A program made the translations under genes and the position numbers. Below, in pieces: positions 1 to 13,100 of a stretch of 64,000 nt of DNA. The DNA lies in contig VXAU01000298.1 of NCBI GenBank assembly GCA_013399695.1, positions 429,180 to 493,179 of the forward strand, in the 5' to 3' direction. The stretch is from Formicarius rufipectus. Its lineage: Eukaryota; Chordata; Aves; Passeriformes; Formicariidae. Position 1 is the stretch's first letter. Each line of letters opens with the position of its first letter. The notes under the pieces are model-generated. The model saw only the letters and a list, made by a program, of their open reading frames with translations. It made no database searches and was not told where the DNA came from.

Positions 1-856
1 CTGACACAAAAAAGGGAGGTGTCCCCCTTGCTTCAAAATTGTTGAAAAGAAGCCTTAATGGGCAAATCTGATACTTTTCCAAGTAACTTAAGTCACTGCC
101 TATTCAAAGTAACTGAGGTAGAAATTACTGTCAGATGCCAGCTAAAATTTCCCATTTCCAAGAAGTGCTTCTGATTCTGTGCTGTAAAGCTGAAATACTA
201 TCACTGTAGGAGTAGATGCTGGAATAGTGCCAAGGTATTAAACCAGCAGGTTTGTTGCCACTTGAAAACGAGCCATTTATCTGGTAACAAGTGGTGGTCA
301 GAATCGGGAGTGTTCAGTACATACTGCAAATAAGAAATAATAGTCCTCATTTAAACACAGTGTTCTTCAAGCTGGATCTGATTGCTGCAATTTAGGCATT
401 GTTGAATGATTTTCTTTTTTTTGGATGTGTGGCAGAACAGTTGAAAGTCATTTGTGGGTAATGGTGAAGGAAACATGTGCCCTTTTATAGCTGCTTACAC
501 TGGGAGGTTTATGTTAAAGCAGTGCAGCCAAGTTGCTGGCTGGGCACAAAAAAGCGCCTTTGGCTCTGCATAAAGGAGTATGATGATAAGAGTATGGGTT
601 AAGGCATTGCTTTCTTCAGACTTAGCTTTTTTCCTCTTTATTCTCATCCAGCCTCTCTGATTGCAGAGGAAAAGGAAAGCTGGTAGCCAGCTCTTGCATA
701 CTGCTGTCTGACCAATTTTACAATTGTCCCTTGTTGTACATCTGCCTCCAAAACCACATCTGTGTGTCTTTGGGACCAGTGTCTCAGTGCCTTGCAGGCA
801 GCCTTCCTGGGAAAACTGTCCTCTGAACACTTTCTATAATGAAAATTGCCTTGTAG
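1..856 (+). other. FLNB: FLNB intron (3' part), window begins inside the gene
   Basis: This AT-rich sequence ends in a pyrimidine-containing acceptor (TTGTAG at 851-856) directly before the first recognisable filamin exon. No filamin-like translation or repeat family was seen in it. The 5' part of FLNB (actin-binding domain and repeats 1-14) lies outside the window. Confidence 0.8.
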
Positions 857-1104
857 GCCCTGGAATTGCACCCACTGTGAAGACTGGTGAGGAGGTTGGT
901 TTTGTGGTAGATGCCAAGTCAGCAGGGAAGGGAAAAGTGACGTGCACCGTCCTCACACCAGATGGGACAGAAGCTGAAGCAGATGTTGTTGAAAATGAGG
1001 ATGGGACTTACGATATCTTCTACACGGCTGCCAAACCAGGAACCTATGTGATTTATGTCCGCTTTGGTGGGGTGGACATTCCCAACAGTCCTTTCACTGT
1101 CATG
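857..1104 (+). CDS. FLNB: FLNB exon: repeat 15
   Basis: The first two bases complete a Gly codon; 82 codons follow, ending in Met. It carries the typical filamin core GTYDIFYTAAKPGTYVIYV and the repeat-end motif IPNSPFTVM. Acceptor TTGTAG, donor GTAAGG. The exon ends in phase 0. Confidence 0.96.
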
Positions 1105-4100
1105 GTAAGGCATCTCTGCTCCAAAAGTACCTCCCACTTGGATTCCTGCTGCCATGTTTTATTTAGCAATAGGTTAACTCTGTGTGAAAACGTTTGCTCA
1201 GACATTTATTAGGCTAATAGGAACTAATGAATCCTTGTTACTTGCAGAGCTTATTTTGAGCAGGCAATATGGTTAAGTGAAGCAGGATAGAAGCCATCAG
1301 AGGATGAAGACTTGGCTTCTCTGAAGAAATTTGTTTTTCATTTCCTGACCATGTAGTTCTTTTTCTAAATGATGTAAGGGTGGTTGTAATCAGCTTCTAC
1401 AACTAATTACTTTAGCTATTGTCAGATACACTGCTCTGCCTTCCCTGTCTCTCACTCTTATTGACTCCAAAATAAGGAACGGTCTGCTGACAGATCCCAG
1501 GGAAGCAGACTGTTAGCTCACACTTAAAAATGATTTGCAAGTGCTAGTTAAACTGTTATAGCCAAATTCCCCCTCTTTTTAATTATCTTCCCTCCAGTGT
1601 GCCTTACGTCAGCACATTCAGCAAACAAAGCCCCAGCCCCCTGGGAAGCAGACTAGGTTCCTCTCGGGGCTCACAGAAGGCCTTCATGTGAAGAACAGCT
1701 CTCCATGTTGGCAAAACAGTTCCTGGTCTTGTAATCTCAGCCAAAGCAACCTCCAGTACATCTTGGTCCATGAAACCACAGGACCGTACTTGTACTGAGC
1801 CTGGATGGAGCTCACAAGTCCTTGGGGCCAGGCATACTGGCTCTTCCTACCTGTCACCCTGGCAGATCGCTGCGGGTGTCTGAAGATTTCCTTGAGAAAA
1901 ACGACTCCCTTGGTCACTGCTCAAAGCTCACCACAGGAAATGCCTCTCGAGGTCAGGGAGCCTGTTCCCAGCCAGCCAAAATTCCCACTTCCTAGCTGAC
2001 TGATACAGTATGTGTTTGACTTGGGTGTCTCAGCTGGGGACAGAGAACACTGGAACAGCAGCATTTCTGTTTTGCATTGGTTTTCTTAGTGGAGTCTTTC
2101 CATGCAGAAGTTTCCAGCGAGTTATTTCATTAGGGGGGGTTTGCAGTGCTGCAAAGGGGCAGGAGGGGCTGGGGTGGCTGAGCCCACGGTTGCTGCCAGG
2201 GGGGCGTGGGTGTCACGCTCTTGTTGGGTTAATGGGGGAGATGGGAATTTGCAAGTCATCCTCTTGGCATGCCTGGTGAGAAGAGCTGCTTCGCCAGGGG
2301 AAAACACATTGGGTGTCTTGACAACGCTGTCCCAGCTGTGAATCAGAATAGCTTTGCAGCTATGGCTGTCTGTGGGCTGGGTCATTCACCCTAAGTGCAC
2401 GAGCTGGAGCAGCCTTCCCATGGTGTGCTGGCTCCCCTGCCTCCCAGCTGGCACACCGTGCTATGCAGCGCTCGAGGACTTCCATCTTGGGTCTAAACCT
2501 TTCCCTTCCTTCCCTCCCTGCATCAGTCCCATAAAGCAGCTTTGATATTCAGTCCTACCACTGTTCAGCCACAGCTTTCAGCTTCCCTCTTGAGCACCCA
2601 ACAAAGGCCTTTTCCCTTCACTGTGCCGCTGGTGGCTTCCCCCAGTACCCAACACCTGCAGACAAGAGCAGTTTCCCAGCTTCCCTGACAGGATCCAGGT
2701 CTTTGCTATGGTGAGAGGACTGGGAGGGCTGCACAGTGGGAGGAAGACGTTGAACTGGAAGGAGTTCTGTATTCTGAACTGTGAAAAATGGGAATGCCTC
2801 CATGCCAGAATAACATCTAATAACACCTAACCTGCCTCTACCCCTGCCCAGGCTGTAGATGCAGATGATGTCGCCGCACGGTCACAGGAGCCAGTGGGCG
2901 CTTCCCCTCCTGGATTCCGCCCTTGGGTACACAATTTTTACATTTTTCAGCTGCTTTTCCCCCATCTGTGTTCCATTTCAGATGACAGCCTGCTTCTTGG
3001 GACTGCTTGGTCTGGTCATTGTGTTCATTCTTTCTGTTTCATCATTTGTTCTTGGGATCCAGACCTTGTTTTTCCTTTGCTGCTTGAAGGGAGTCTCCAA
3101 ATAAACTCTCATTTAAACACGAAGAGGATCATTGCACCCACAGCTTCCACTTCTGAAATGTGTACTGTTGGCAAAAGCAACCTGAGTGCATTGCTTTGTT
3201 TTCCCAGTAAAATCAGTGTCTTGAGTTAAGAGTCACATTGTGAAACTTGTTTCTTTTGTCCATTTTGTGTTGCAATCACGCTGCCCCATTTAAAAATCAC
3301 TTTCTCTTCCAGGCCTTAAGTAACTAAATTCTTTCAGATGGAGCCACTTTGGGTCTTGTGTGTGCTACATTGTCTTCCATCCCTTTGTGTTCCATTTATA
3401 TATCTAACTTTTTTCCAGCATGTCTTCCACCCGTGCCGTGTTTGATTTGCTCTGCTCTGCAGTGTGGTGTTGTGAAGGTGAGCTTGGCCAGACACTGCTC
3501 TGGTTGAGCCCAGTCCTTGGCTGGCTGCAATAATCACCGCACACTCTCTTCTGCTTGTGCTCACAGTGGAGTTGCTCAGTGCTCATTTGAATCAGCTATT
3601 CTTTTTGAAGTGGCCCATCTTCTGCTTCCTTTAGGTTACAGAAGAAGCTTACGTCCCAGTTGGAGACATGAATGGCATGGGATTCAGGCCCTTTGATTTG
3701 GTTATCCCATTTGCTGTAAGGAAAGGAGAAATAACAGGTACCTGGAGTGCTTCTCAGGGAGGTTATGCTTTTTGTTGCTGTGTTTATCCATTTGTAGCTA
3801 ACAGTCTGGGTGGTCTAGACCACAGGGTGTGGGGGAGGTTTGTATCCTGCCAGCAACTTAGTTGTTTAATTTCACAGCAAGTGGCACCCGCTGAGGATGA
3901 GTGGGATAGGCCCCACCAATGGTTTGAGTTAAGTGAGGGGATTGTTAGTGCTGTCGTGGTCCTCACTGCTAGGCTGTGAACTACTGCACTGTAGGGCCTG
4001 TTGCTGCTTTTTCCCTTCTGGAGCAGCTGCATACATCCTTGATAAGCTCCATTATTACTTTTGTGCAGATGCTGCAAAACAGTTAATCCTGCAATCCTAT

Positions 4101-7100
4101 TACATACCTTCTCCAAAGCAGACTACCCCTCTTCCACAGATCTGGAAGCTGAGCATCACCCCAGTGGCACCCTGGTTGCACCAAACTCATGCACACAAGG
4201 GCTGTGTCCCCTCTGCCCTCTAGCTCAGCAATCCCACCCCAAGCCCTGTGTTCTCCCAGCATGAAGGGACGGTTGATCTTTCCTTTTCAAAAGAGCAGCA
4301 GGAAATGGAGCATCTTGCTATGAGTTAGTTCAGTGCCTTTACTGGGGCTTGTTGTGGAAAACTCAGTGCTGCAGCAAATAACCCTGCCTGTAGAGTTTGT
4401 GAGGTCACAGGACTGTTTGCCAGATGTCTACTACTGCATTGTATTCATGTAGCTTAAGCAGAAAACATGTCTGGTTAGTGTTCCCATTAGTCTCCTATTT
4501 GTGCCTGTGGGTAAGGAATTCAGCAATTTAAAATGCTTGTTTAAAATGGCTAGACAATTCTCTGTGGGTGGGAGAAGGGAAGCAGGCAGCTTCTCCTTCT
4601 GTAACTCCCATGGTGGCCTTTTGTAGGTGAGGTGCACATGCCCTCTGGAAAGACGGATACGCCGGATATCGTGGATAACAAAGACGGCACAGTAACAGTG
4701 AGATATGCTCCTACAGAGGTCGGGCTGCATGAAATGCACATAAAATACATGGGAAAGCACATCCCAGGTGAGTCTGACAAAGTAGACAATGCAAATCCCA
4801 GTGGAGGGTCCTACTGATACCTGTGCTCCCTGGTGAGGTTCTGTAGCTGAGTTATACATGCTGTGTTAAGAACTGCTTGGGTTGTCTTACTCTTCAGCAG
4901 TGCTTCCTGTGCAAGCAGTCCAGAGAGAACTAAAGCAAAGGAGTAAGTGCCTACACATGAGAGCCTCCATTGTGGTTTAATAGTACCAGCCAGGCTTAAA
5001 ATGGATTTTGGGAACTAGCTTTTGTGGCATTTTATTATGAAGAAGAAACATACAGTTTTTCTAACTACCATTTTTTTCAGGTTGAAATTTGCTGCCATGG
5101 TGCTCAGCAAAACTAGTAGTTACAGTGTGTGTTTATCCTTAAAACTGCATTGGCAAAAAACCTCCAATCTGTGGGGAGGACTGAGTCCCTAAAACACTAT
5201 AGTTACTCTTTCCATCTCATTGCAGTAAAATAAAACACACACACACTGTATGCTGTAATCTTTCTTTCTTCTTGGCTGCTTCTTAACAAACAGAAAGCAC
5301 TGCCTTTCATTCCCTTGCTCTTTTGTCCTTGCTCTGCCAGCTCCCCAGAGGAAGCTCTGCCTCGCCTGGAGGCTGCAGCTGCCCTGCGTTCTCTGGACAT
5401 GCCATCTGTGTGGGGCTGGGTGGAAAGGGGCAGATCTGTAGAAAGATGTGTAGGCATGAGGCAAAGTACCTTCAGCACTGTCTGAGCAAAGCTGCTGGTT
5501 CTGCTGGAGTACAGAAACACAGGATAACTTCGGCTTAAGCGGGGAGCTTGATGATGTGATGGACATTGCTACTTCAGTCTCTTCAGCACTTGTATGGTTA
5601 TAGAATCTCCCTAAGTGCTGAACTGTTGGATGTATTGGTTCAATAAGACTGCTACCCTGCACTGGGACTGAAGGATGATGTTGCTTTCTTGAAGGCTGTC
5701 TTAAGTCAAACTCGCTGCTGTCTCAGCTGCAAAATCTAGCTTTGGGTTGAAGAGCTATTTACGCCTTCTTTTGAAACCATTATTGGCTGTTGGTGACTGT
5801 ACTTTTTGTTCTTGTGCACCAGCTTAGCTAATCTGAGGCTGGCAAACACGTTTTTGGATACCCTTCAAATCTACTGGTTCAGGTTCACTGAGTCAGACAA
5901 TGTGCTGTGCTAGTTCCTAATTGTGAGCTACCAAAATTCAGAATCTCTGCCTGAACTGAAAGTTTGCCTCTGAGTCATGTTCTGATTTAATGTGCTGAAA
6001 ATAAACTTGCAATGAGCATGACCCTTTGCAACATCATTGAAGCTTATTTCTGGTAATTTGAGTAACACTTTTTTCATGACTGAATGTGGAACAAATTGTG
6101 AAGAAGTATATTTTGAGGATGGAAGGGGAGGCTTTCTTAGTTTTTAAGTGCATTACAGTCACATAAAGATTTTTCAGATACCAAGTAGTGAAAAGGGCAT
6201 TGAAGAACATGGGTATCAGTCCTTTTGGTCCAGGCCACTCATCTTTAAAAGTGCCTCTTTTTGTTGTTCCTTTTTCCTTTAGAGAGCCCTCTGCAGTTCT
6301 ATGTGAATTACCCCAACAGTGGCAGTGTGTCTGCATATGGGCCTGGCCTCATTTATGGGGTTGCCAATAAACCAGCAACTTTCACCATTGTCACAGAAGA
6401 TGCAGGAGAGGGTAAGTCTGTTCTTTAAACCCATCCTACCCTAAACTAGAACTTCTTGGTAGCGTAATGCACATTGGCATTAATTTAAATTCATGTGTCA
6501 AACTGTGAATCCCTGATATGATACAGATGACTTGTGCAAATATCACAATGTAACTTGAAGCAAAAACTGTTTTATTACCTCTTGCCGAGAGCAGTCGATG
6601 TATCCTGTGGTACAGGGTGCAAATGATTTGTTTAATTAAACATAAACTGAAGGCAGCTTAAATCTAGTGGATGATACCTGGGTGTAGAATCACTCTTAGG
6701 TAAATCTAACAGTCTGAATAGAGCTGTGGCCTTAGTGAATTGGCCTGAGCTCTTTTTGTTGCTGTCCTTTTGAAAACATGCATCTAAGCTGTGTTTTAAG
6801 TACCAAGTGCTGGATCCTTTTCATTAGACCAAATCCTTGGACTCGATGTTCACAAAGATTCACAAAAGCGCCACTCTCCTTGTTTCCTAGGTGGGCTGGA
6901 CTTGGCTATTGAAGGACCTTCAAAAGCAGAGATCAGTTGCATTGATAACAAAGATGGGACATGCACAGTCACATACCTGCCTACTCTGCCTGGGAACTAC
7001 AGCATCCTGGTCAAGTACAATGACAAACACATTCCAGGCAGTCCATTTACAGCTAAGATCACGGGTATGAAGTTGAGACTTCTGGAAGTCCTTCATATTA

Positions 7101-10100
7101 AAACTTTAATCTCTGACAGCATGGGGGACCTGGTTTGTGGCAGGAATTGGAAATCCTCTGACTCGTTCTGCACTTAATCTTGTGATGTTTTGTAACTTGT
7201 TTCTCTTTATGTATTCAGATGATAACAGAAGACGATCTCAGGTTAAGCTTGGTTCTGCTGCTGACTTCATGTTGGACATCAATGAGACTGATCTCAGTCT
7301 CCTAACAGCAAGCATTAAAGCCCCATCTGGTCGTGATGAGCCTTGTCTTCTGAAGAGGCTGCCCAATAACCACATTGGTAAGCTCTGAGAGATCCATATG
7401 GTAACCTTTACTCCAATTTGCTCTTCTGTGTAAAATCACTGATTTCTCTGCTCCTTCCTACAAGAATGTTGTCAAACCAAGTGGTTGATAATGTTTCGTA
7501 CAGTTGCCCAAAGACAGAAGTGTGTGAAGAATGACCTTATCTTAGCTTGCATGTGACTTCTCAGGTTGCAAATTACAAAATGTTTTTGTCTGCATATATG
7601 AATGGCTTCGTGGCCCACTTGAAAGCAACACCTCAACATGTGTGAAGAGAGTGCTCTTCCAGTATTTCATTTCTTGGTGTGATTAAGGCACTTAAATCAA
7701 GCATAACATGAATAAGAACTGAATAAATTAGTCACATTTCTCTGCATTGCAGGTATCTCATTCATTCCACGGGAAGTAGGAGAACATCTGGTTAGCATCA
7801 AGAAAAACGGGAGCCATGTACCAAACAGCCCTGTGACAATCATGGTGGTCCAGTCAGAGATTGGAGATGCCAGACGGGCAAGAGTGTTTGGACGTGGCTT
7901 GGTAGAAGGACGAACCTTTGAAATGTGTGACTTCATTGTAGACACAAGAGATGCAGGTTAGTTCCACAGCAGAGGGGCTGTGAGATATGTACCCTCTCTG
8001 CATGAGAGCGTTGCCTCCCTCAGCATGCAACCACCACGTCACAAGCTGCAAAGCAGAAGCTACAAATAGGGTATTCAAGATGCATGGGCATGATTGTCAG
8101 TCAGTAACTACAGACAACACTGTTAACATAGAATATGCTTTTCATGGTCCTGGCTGATGTCTTCTGTTACAGCCAATAGGGACTGTCACTGGGGCACTCA
8201 TGAAAATTTTTCATTTGATGGTGGTCATTCTGGTATCATTTGGTAGAACAAGGGGGATAAAGATATTTCCCTATTAGTTTAATATGGAGCTTTGGATAAC
8301 CTTTTAGCTTTGAAGATAATTTTTCAACATTAACAAAATAAAAGGGATATGGTCAGAGAATTTTAGGAGCTGAATACATGCTGTGCCTTCAGTATCTGGC
8401 TGATTAGGAGTACAGAAATGTCATTAAAGCACCATGCAACTCCCATGTGCCCATTATGATACAAACCTACCAGCCAGCTATGGGTTTGGACTATTTAATG
8501 TTAGGTTTAGAGTAGAGCTATGGAAATCTGAGGCTAACTTACCTATATTGTAGGTTATGGTGGGATCTCACTGGCAGTTGAAGGACCCAGCAAGGTAGAG
8601 ATCCAAACTGAAGATCTAGAAGATGGAACTTGCAAAGTGTCCTATTTTCCAACTGTACCTGGTGTGTACATTGTGTCCACTAAATTTGCAGATGAACATA
8701 TTCCAGGTAAGCAGAAGTGTTGGCGAATTTTTGGTTAGTACAACAAAAGTCTTACCTAGCTAACTAGTGCACTGGGGCTGTGGGTGGGCTGTATGATCTG
8801 GCTTGCACCAAGACCCAAAGATTCGAGGAGGTGCTCCACAAACAGCAAGCATCAGGAACTGTTCTGGTTCCCTGGGTGAATTTCAGTTGGACCTGACTGT
8901 TAGCCAGCTATCAGACTTCCCTTATGATCCCCTACAAGCCAGAGGAAGCTTTGACTTCTCTCCTCAATGCAGTGTGTAATGAGCAGAGGAGGAATGACTT
9001 GCTGTGGTACTTACAGGCAGCCCATTCAGTGTGAAGATAAGTGGTGAAGGAAGAGTTAAGGAGAGCATCACACGAACAAGACGGGCTCCCTCTGTTGCAA
9101 CAGTAGGAAGTGTATGTGATCTGAACCTAAAAATTCCAGGTAAGGAGCAACATCCTTATCCCCAAAACCACAAATGTGCATCTGTGTAGTGTGAGTGTAC
9201 CTGAAGCAGTGGAAATACGGACTTCAGTGTTGTAAAGACATCCTTATAAAAACATAGTTTAGGGAGGAAACACAGGTAGTGTGTCTCTTTGAATGGATAA
9301 AATAAGCATAGCCATGATCAGCATATGAAGAAATAAATACCAGGGAGGCCTTAATTTATTCTGTGTACAGCAGGCTGGAGAATGGGCTGCACAGCTCACT
9401 CTGGTTCCAGGGGTTTAAGATCATCTGGTAGGTAGTTAAATGTTTGTACTGCTGTCTGGAAACTGTGAATCATATAGGCCATGATTAGCTGACTGCACTC
9501 GTCCAGCCACTTTATGTCTCTGTAGAACCTGGGCATCTGTAACTGGCCAGGCTTGCTGCTTGGCAGCACATACCTGGCTGAGCATACAAATGGGTACCTA
9601 CATGCTTTTTCTGTCACTTGTACTGTGTAATCTCTTGAGCTCAGGTCCTGTGTCCAAAAACAAAATACCAAAGCCCTTTGTCACTTTCTAACCTGCATTT
9701 TTTTATTATCTTCTTGTTAGAAATTGATTGTAGAGATATGGAAGCCCAGGTAACTAGTCCCTCTGGGAGAAACTTCAATGCTGAAATTGTAGAGGCTGAC
9801 AAAAACACCTACTGCATCCGCTTTGTGCCACAAGAAATGGGAGTCCACACTGTGGATGTCAAATACAGAGGGCAGCCGGTGTCAGGCAGCCCCTTCCAGT
9901 TCACTGTGGGGCCACTGGGCGAGGGAGGAGCCCATAAAGTGACAGCTGGAGGCCCAGGGCTGGAGCGTGGAGAGACAGGTGTCCCAGGTGAGTCCTCTGC
10001 TCTCACTGGGCTCCAGTGTCCACTGTGTGCAGCACTTTGGTTTCTTTTGGCCTCTTCCTTGAGAGTTTGAGCAGAGCTTGGTGTAACACTGTGGGGTTGC

Positions 10101-13100
10101 CCTGAGCCAGAGGTGGTCATTGGAGAAACATGGAGAAATAACATTGCTGAATGGAAAAGTCTGGAAATCCACCTCTTGCAAACTGACTACTCTCCAGGGA
10201 TGAACTTGAGGTTATAAGGTGTATTATGCAGGGCTGATAGGCTAATGCAAGGCTAATAGGAGCCTTCTGGAGAAACTGCTAAGCAGCATCTACTGGGATG
10301 ATAGACGATGATATGCTTAAGTACGAGACGCTACACGGTCTGTTAGGAAGAAGCTGCAACCCAGCAGCAGCGAACTTACTCTTATGTGCTTCAACAGCTG
10401 AGTTCAGCATATGGACACGGGAAGCTGGAGCTGGAGGACTGTCTATTGCTGTAGAAGGCCCAAGCAAAGCAGAAATCACATTTGATGACCATAAAGATGG
10501 CTCATGTGGTGCATCATACATAGTCCAAGAGCCAGGTACGTACTAAGACCAAATCATACAGAAACAACATTGAATGTGACTTTCAAAGAAAGTAAGGACA
10601 CTTATTTCTTCTTTTCTCCTTGCAGGCAACTATGAGGTGTCCATAAAGTTCAATGATGAGCACATTCCTGACAGTCCCTACCTGGTTCCCATCATCGCTC
10701 CCTCCGATGATGCTCGCAGGCTCACTGTCACTAGTCTTCAGGTGAGACATAAGGAAACATCTCTGCAACTTACCACACAGACTGATTTCGTCCTTGTTCT
10801 CCAAGACCAAAATGGTTGTCCTTTCTTCTTAGTAAAAGCCTTGCCTTGGTTCGTACTTGTTTTCAAGTTCAGCTTGCAGCCAGAGAGGTTTTTGGCAGTT
10901 GGCCCAGCTCTGGTGAGCCAGAATTCAAAGGCAGAAGGCTCAACTGAGTGTATTGCCTGTGATAACACTCGGGAATTAGGAATAAGAGGCTCCAGAAATA
11001 GCACTGGAGGAGTTATAAAGTGTTTCCCACCACATTAAGCAGGGAAAGGCCAAGGAGAACTGAAACATGAAGGTGAACCACCAGTGATCATGCCATCACT
11101 GAGTTCATTGTTTGGCAAATGGATGAAGAGCTGGGTTTCCATGGGTGAGGCAACATATGGCTGCATGGCTGGGACATCACTGCAACCTGGCTGGGCAGAT
11201 GGAGGGGGCCCCACTGTAAGGTTGGGGTGCAGATTTGCTCTGGTTGATGTTATGGAACAGCACAGTTGCAGCTCACATGGTTCATGAACGGTAGCCAATC
11301 TCAGAGTGAATCACAGCTTTGTAGCTGGTCTGGGCTCATCTGCTAACCTCACCATGTCATTTGTGTGTATGTGTGGTCACAGGCATTAAAATACAAGTAA
11401 CATGAAAGGCTTGACTAAAGTCTCCAAAGCCTGAAGCTTGGATGTGAGACTAAGAATCTCTGTCTAAATACACTGTACCTCAGTCCTCACTGAGTGGTGA
11501 TTAGTACTTCAGTTGAGGCTTTTTTTGGGCTATGTCCCTTATCTGGTTTCCAGGAGTTTCCCTGCACTGCAGGACTTCTCCTCCTAGGCTGTGTAAATGA
11601 ACCATGACAGCCTGATCCGATAGTATCTCTTCTAACCAGGAGTTACAAGGGCGTTAATTAGTCACTGTGGTATTGATGTTTGCCTTGTGTTTCATTTAAA
11701 GACTCTTTGACAGGAATACTCACTTCAGTTAAGTCCTGGAGAGGCAGATAAAGCTGAGTATTTGGTAATGGAGTGCATTGTGCAGCATCAGCCTCCACTA
11801 AACCCATATCAGGGACTTGTTTATGCGTTGTACATCAGTTCTACTCAGTTGCATTTATTTCCCTCTTCAGGATTTAGTTGAAAACAAAATCAGGTAAAGT
11901 ATGTTAAACATGAGATATTACTGCTGGATGAGCTGCTTGTGCTATTCTGGTTGAGGACCATTGCAGCTTGGATGTGAGCTGCCTTGACTTCCACCGATGG
12001 CCTGACAGCACTGCAACATCTGGTTTTGTGTTTTAAATTACTTTCTCATGTTTAAGACATCTTGTGGTGGCGTTCTAAATGTAGCCTCTTGTGGCAAATA
12101 TAAACATGCATATTACTCTTTCAGACAACTGGATTATCAGAGGCATGTCTCTGAATGAATCTGGAATGAGTGAATGGATTGAAAATGGAGCTATAGCTTA
12201 AGCATCCTTTAAATCAAGTGCTTGAACACTGAGGTCTGACCTCAGTGATAATGGGTGACTAGTCTTGTAAACCTGCCTTTCTTTGATGTGTCAGAGCCGT
12301 CTGGCTTCCAAAAACCCGTGTTACCATGGGAAAAATCAGCCTAGCCAAAGTGGATGACTCCTGAATCAGCCACTCTATAAGAGGGAGAGAGCTGATTTGA
12401 GAGTTAATGCAAGTCACAACTTTGCCTTTTGTTGAAATGTAAAAAATAACTCACACTGAAGTGGTTATTCCCCTGCCACAAATCTTGTGCTGTCTGAAAC
12501 AAGAAGTTTAAATTTGATAATCTGACTGTTGCATTCTCAGGAGTCTGGATTAAAAGTTAATCAGCCGGCATCCTTTGCTATAAGGCTGAACGGGGCAAAG
12601 GGCAAGATCGATGCTAAAGTCCACAGCCCCTCCGGAGCTGTCGAGGAGTGCCATGTATCTGAGCTGGAGCCAGGTAAGCACAGCTTTGCAGTGGTCATAA
12701 CAAACCATGTGACCTCCAGAACACTTGCTGTCTCATAGCAAGGGAATTTCGTTCCTTTGGCTTGTGAACAGTGTACCCAAGGGATGGGCACCTTGCTTGG
12801 AAAATGACTTCTTGGTGTCAAGCTGTTAAGTCAGGGTTATGTCCAAGCTTTTCCTAGACAGACAGTGAACTGACTGACCCCCAAGCTGTGTAAGATGTAG
12901 ATATTTAAGTCTTGGCTTTCCAGTAAAGGTACAATGGTATTAGTCATAAATGAAATATCATGTGGGAGTTGAATTTAACCAGGGAAGAAGTTTATTTTTC
13001 AAAGCTATGCTTCAATCTTTGACTAATAGTTTATTTTTAACTTGCACTCACTCCTTCATATGAAACGTCAAGGAAGCTGACTATAAGCAAACACTACAGA

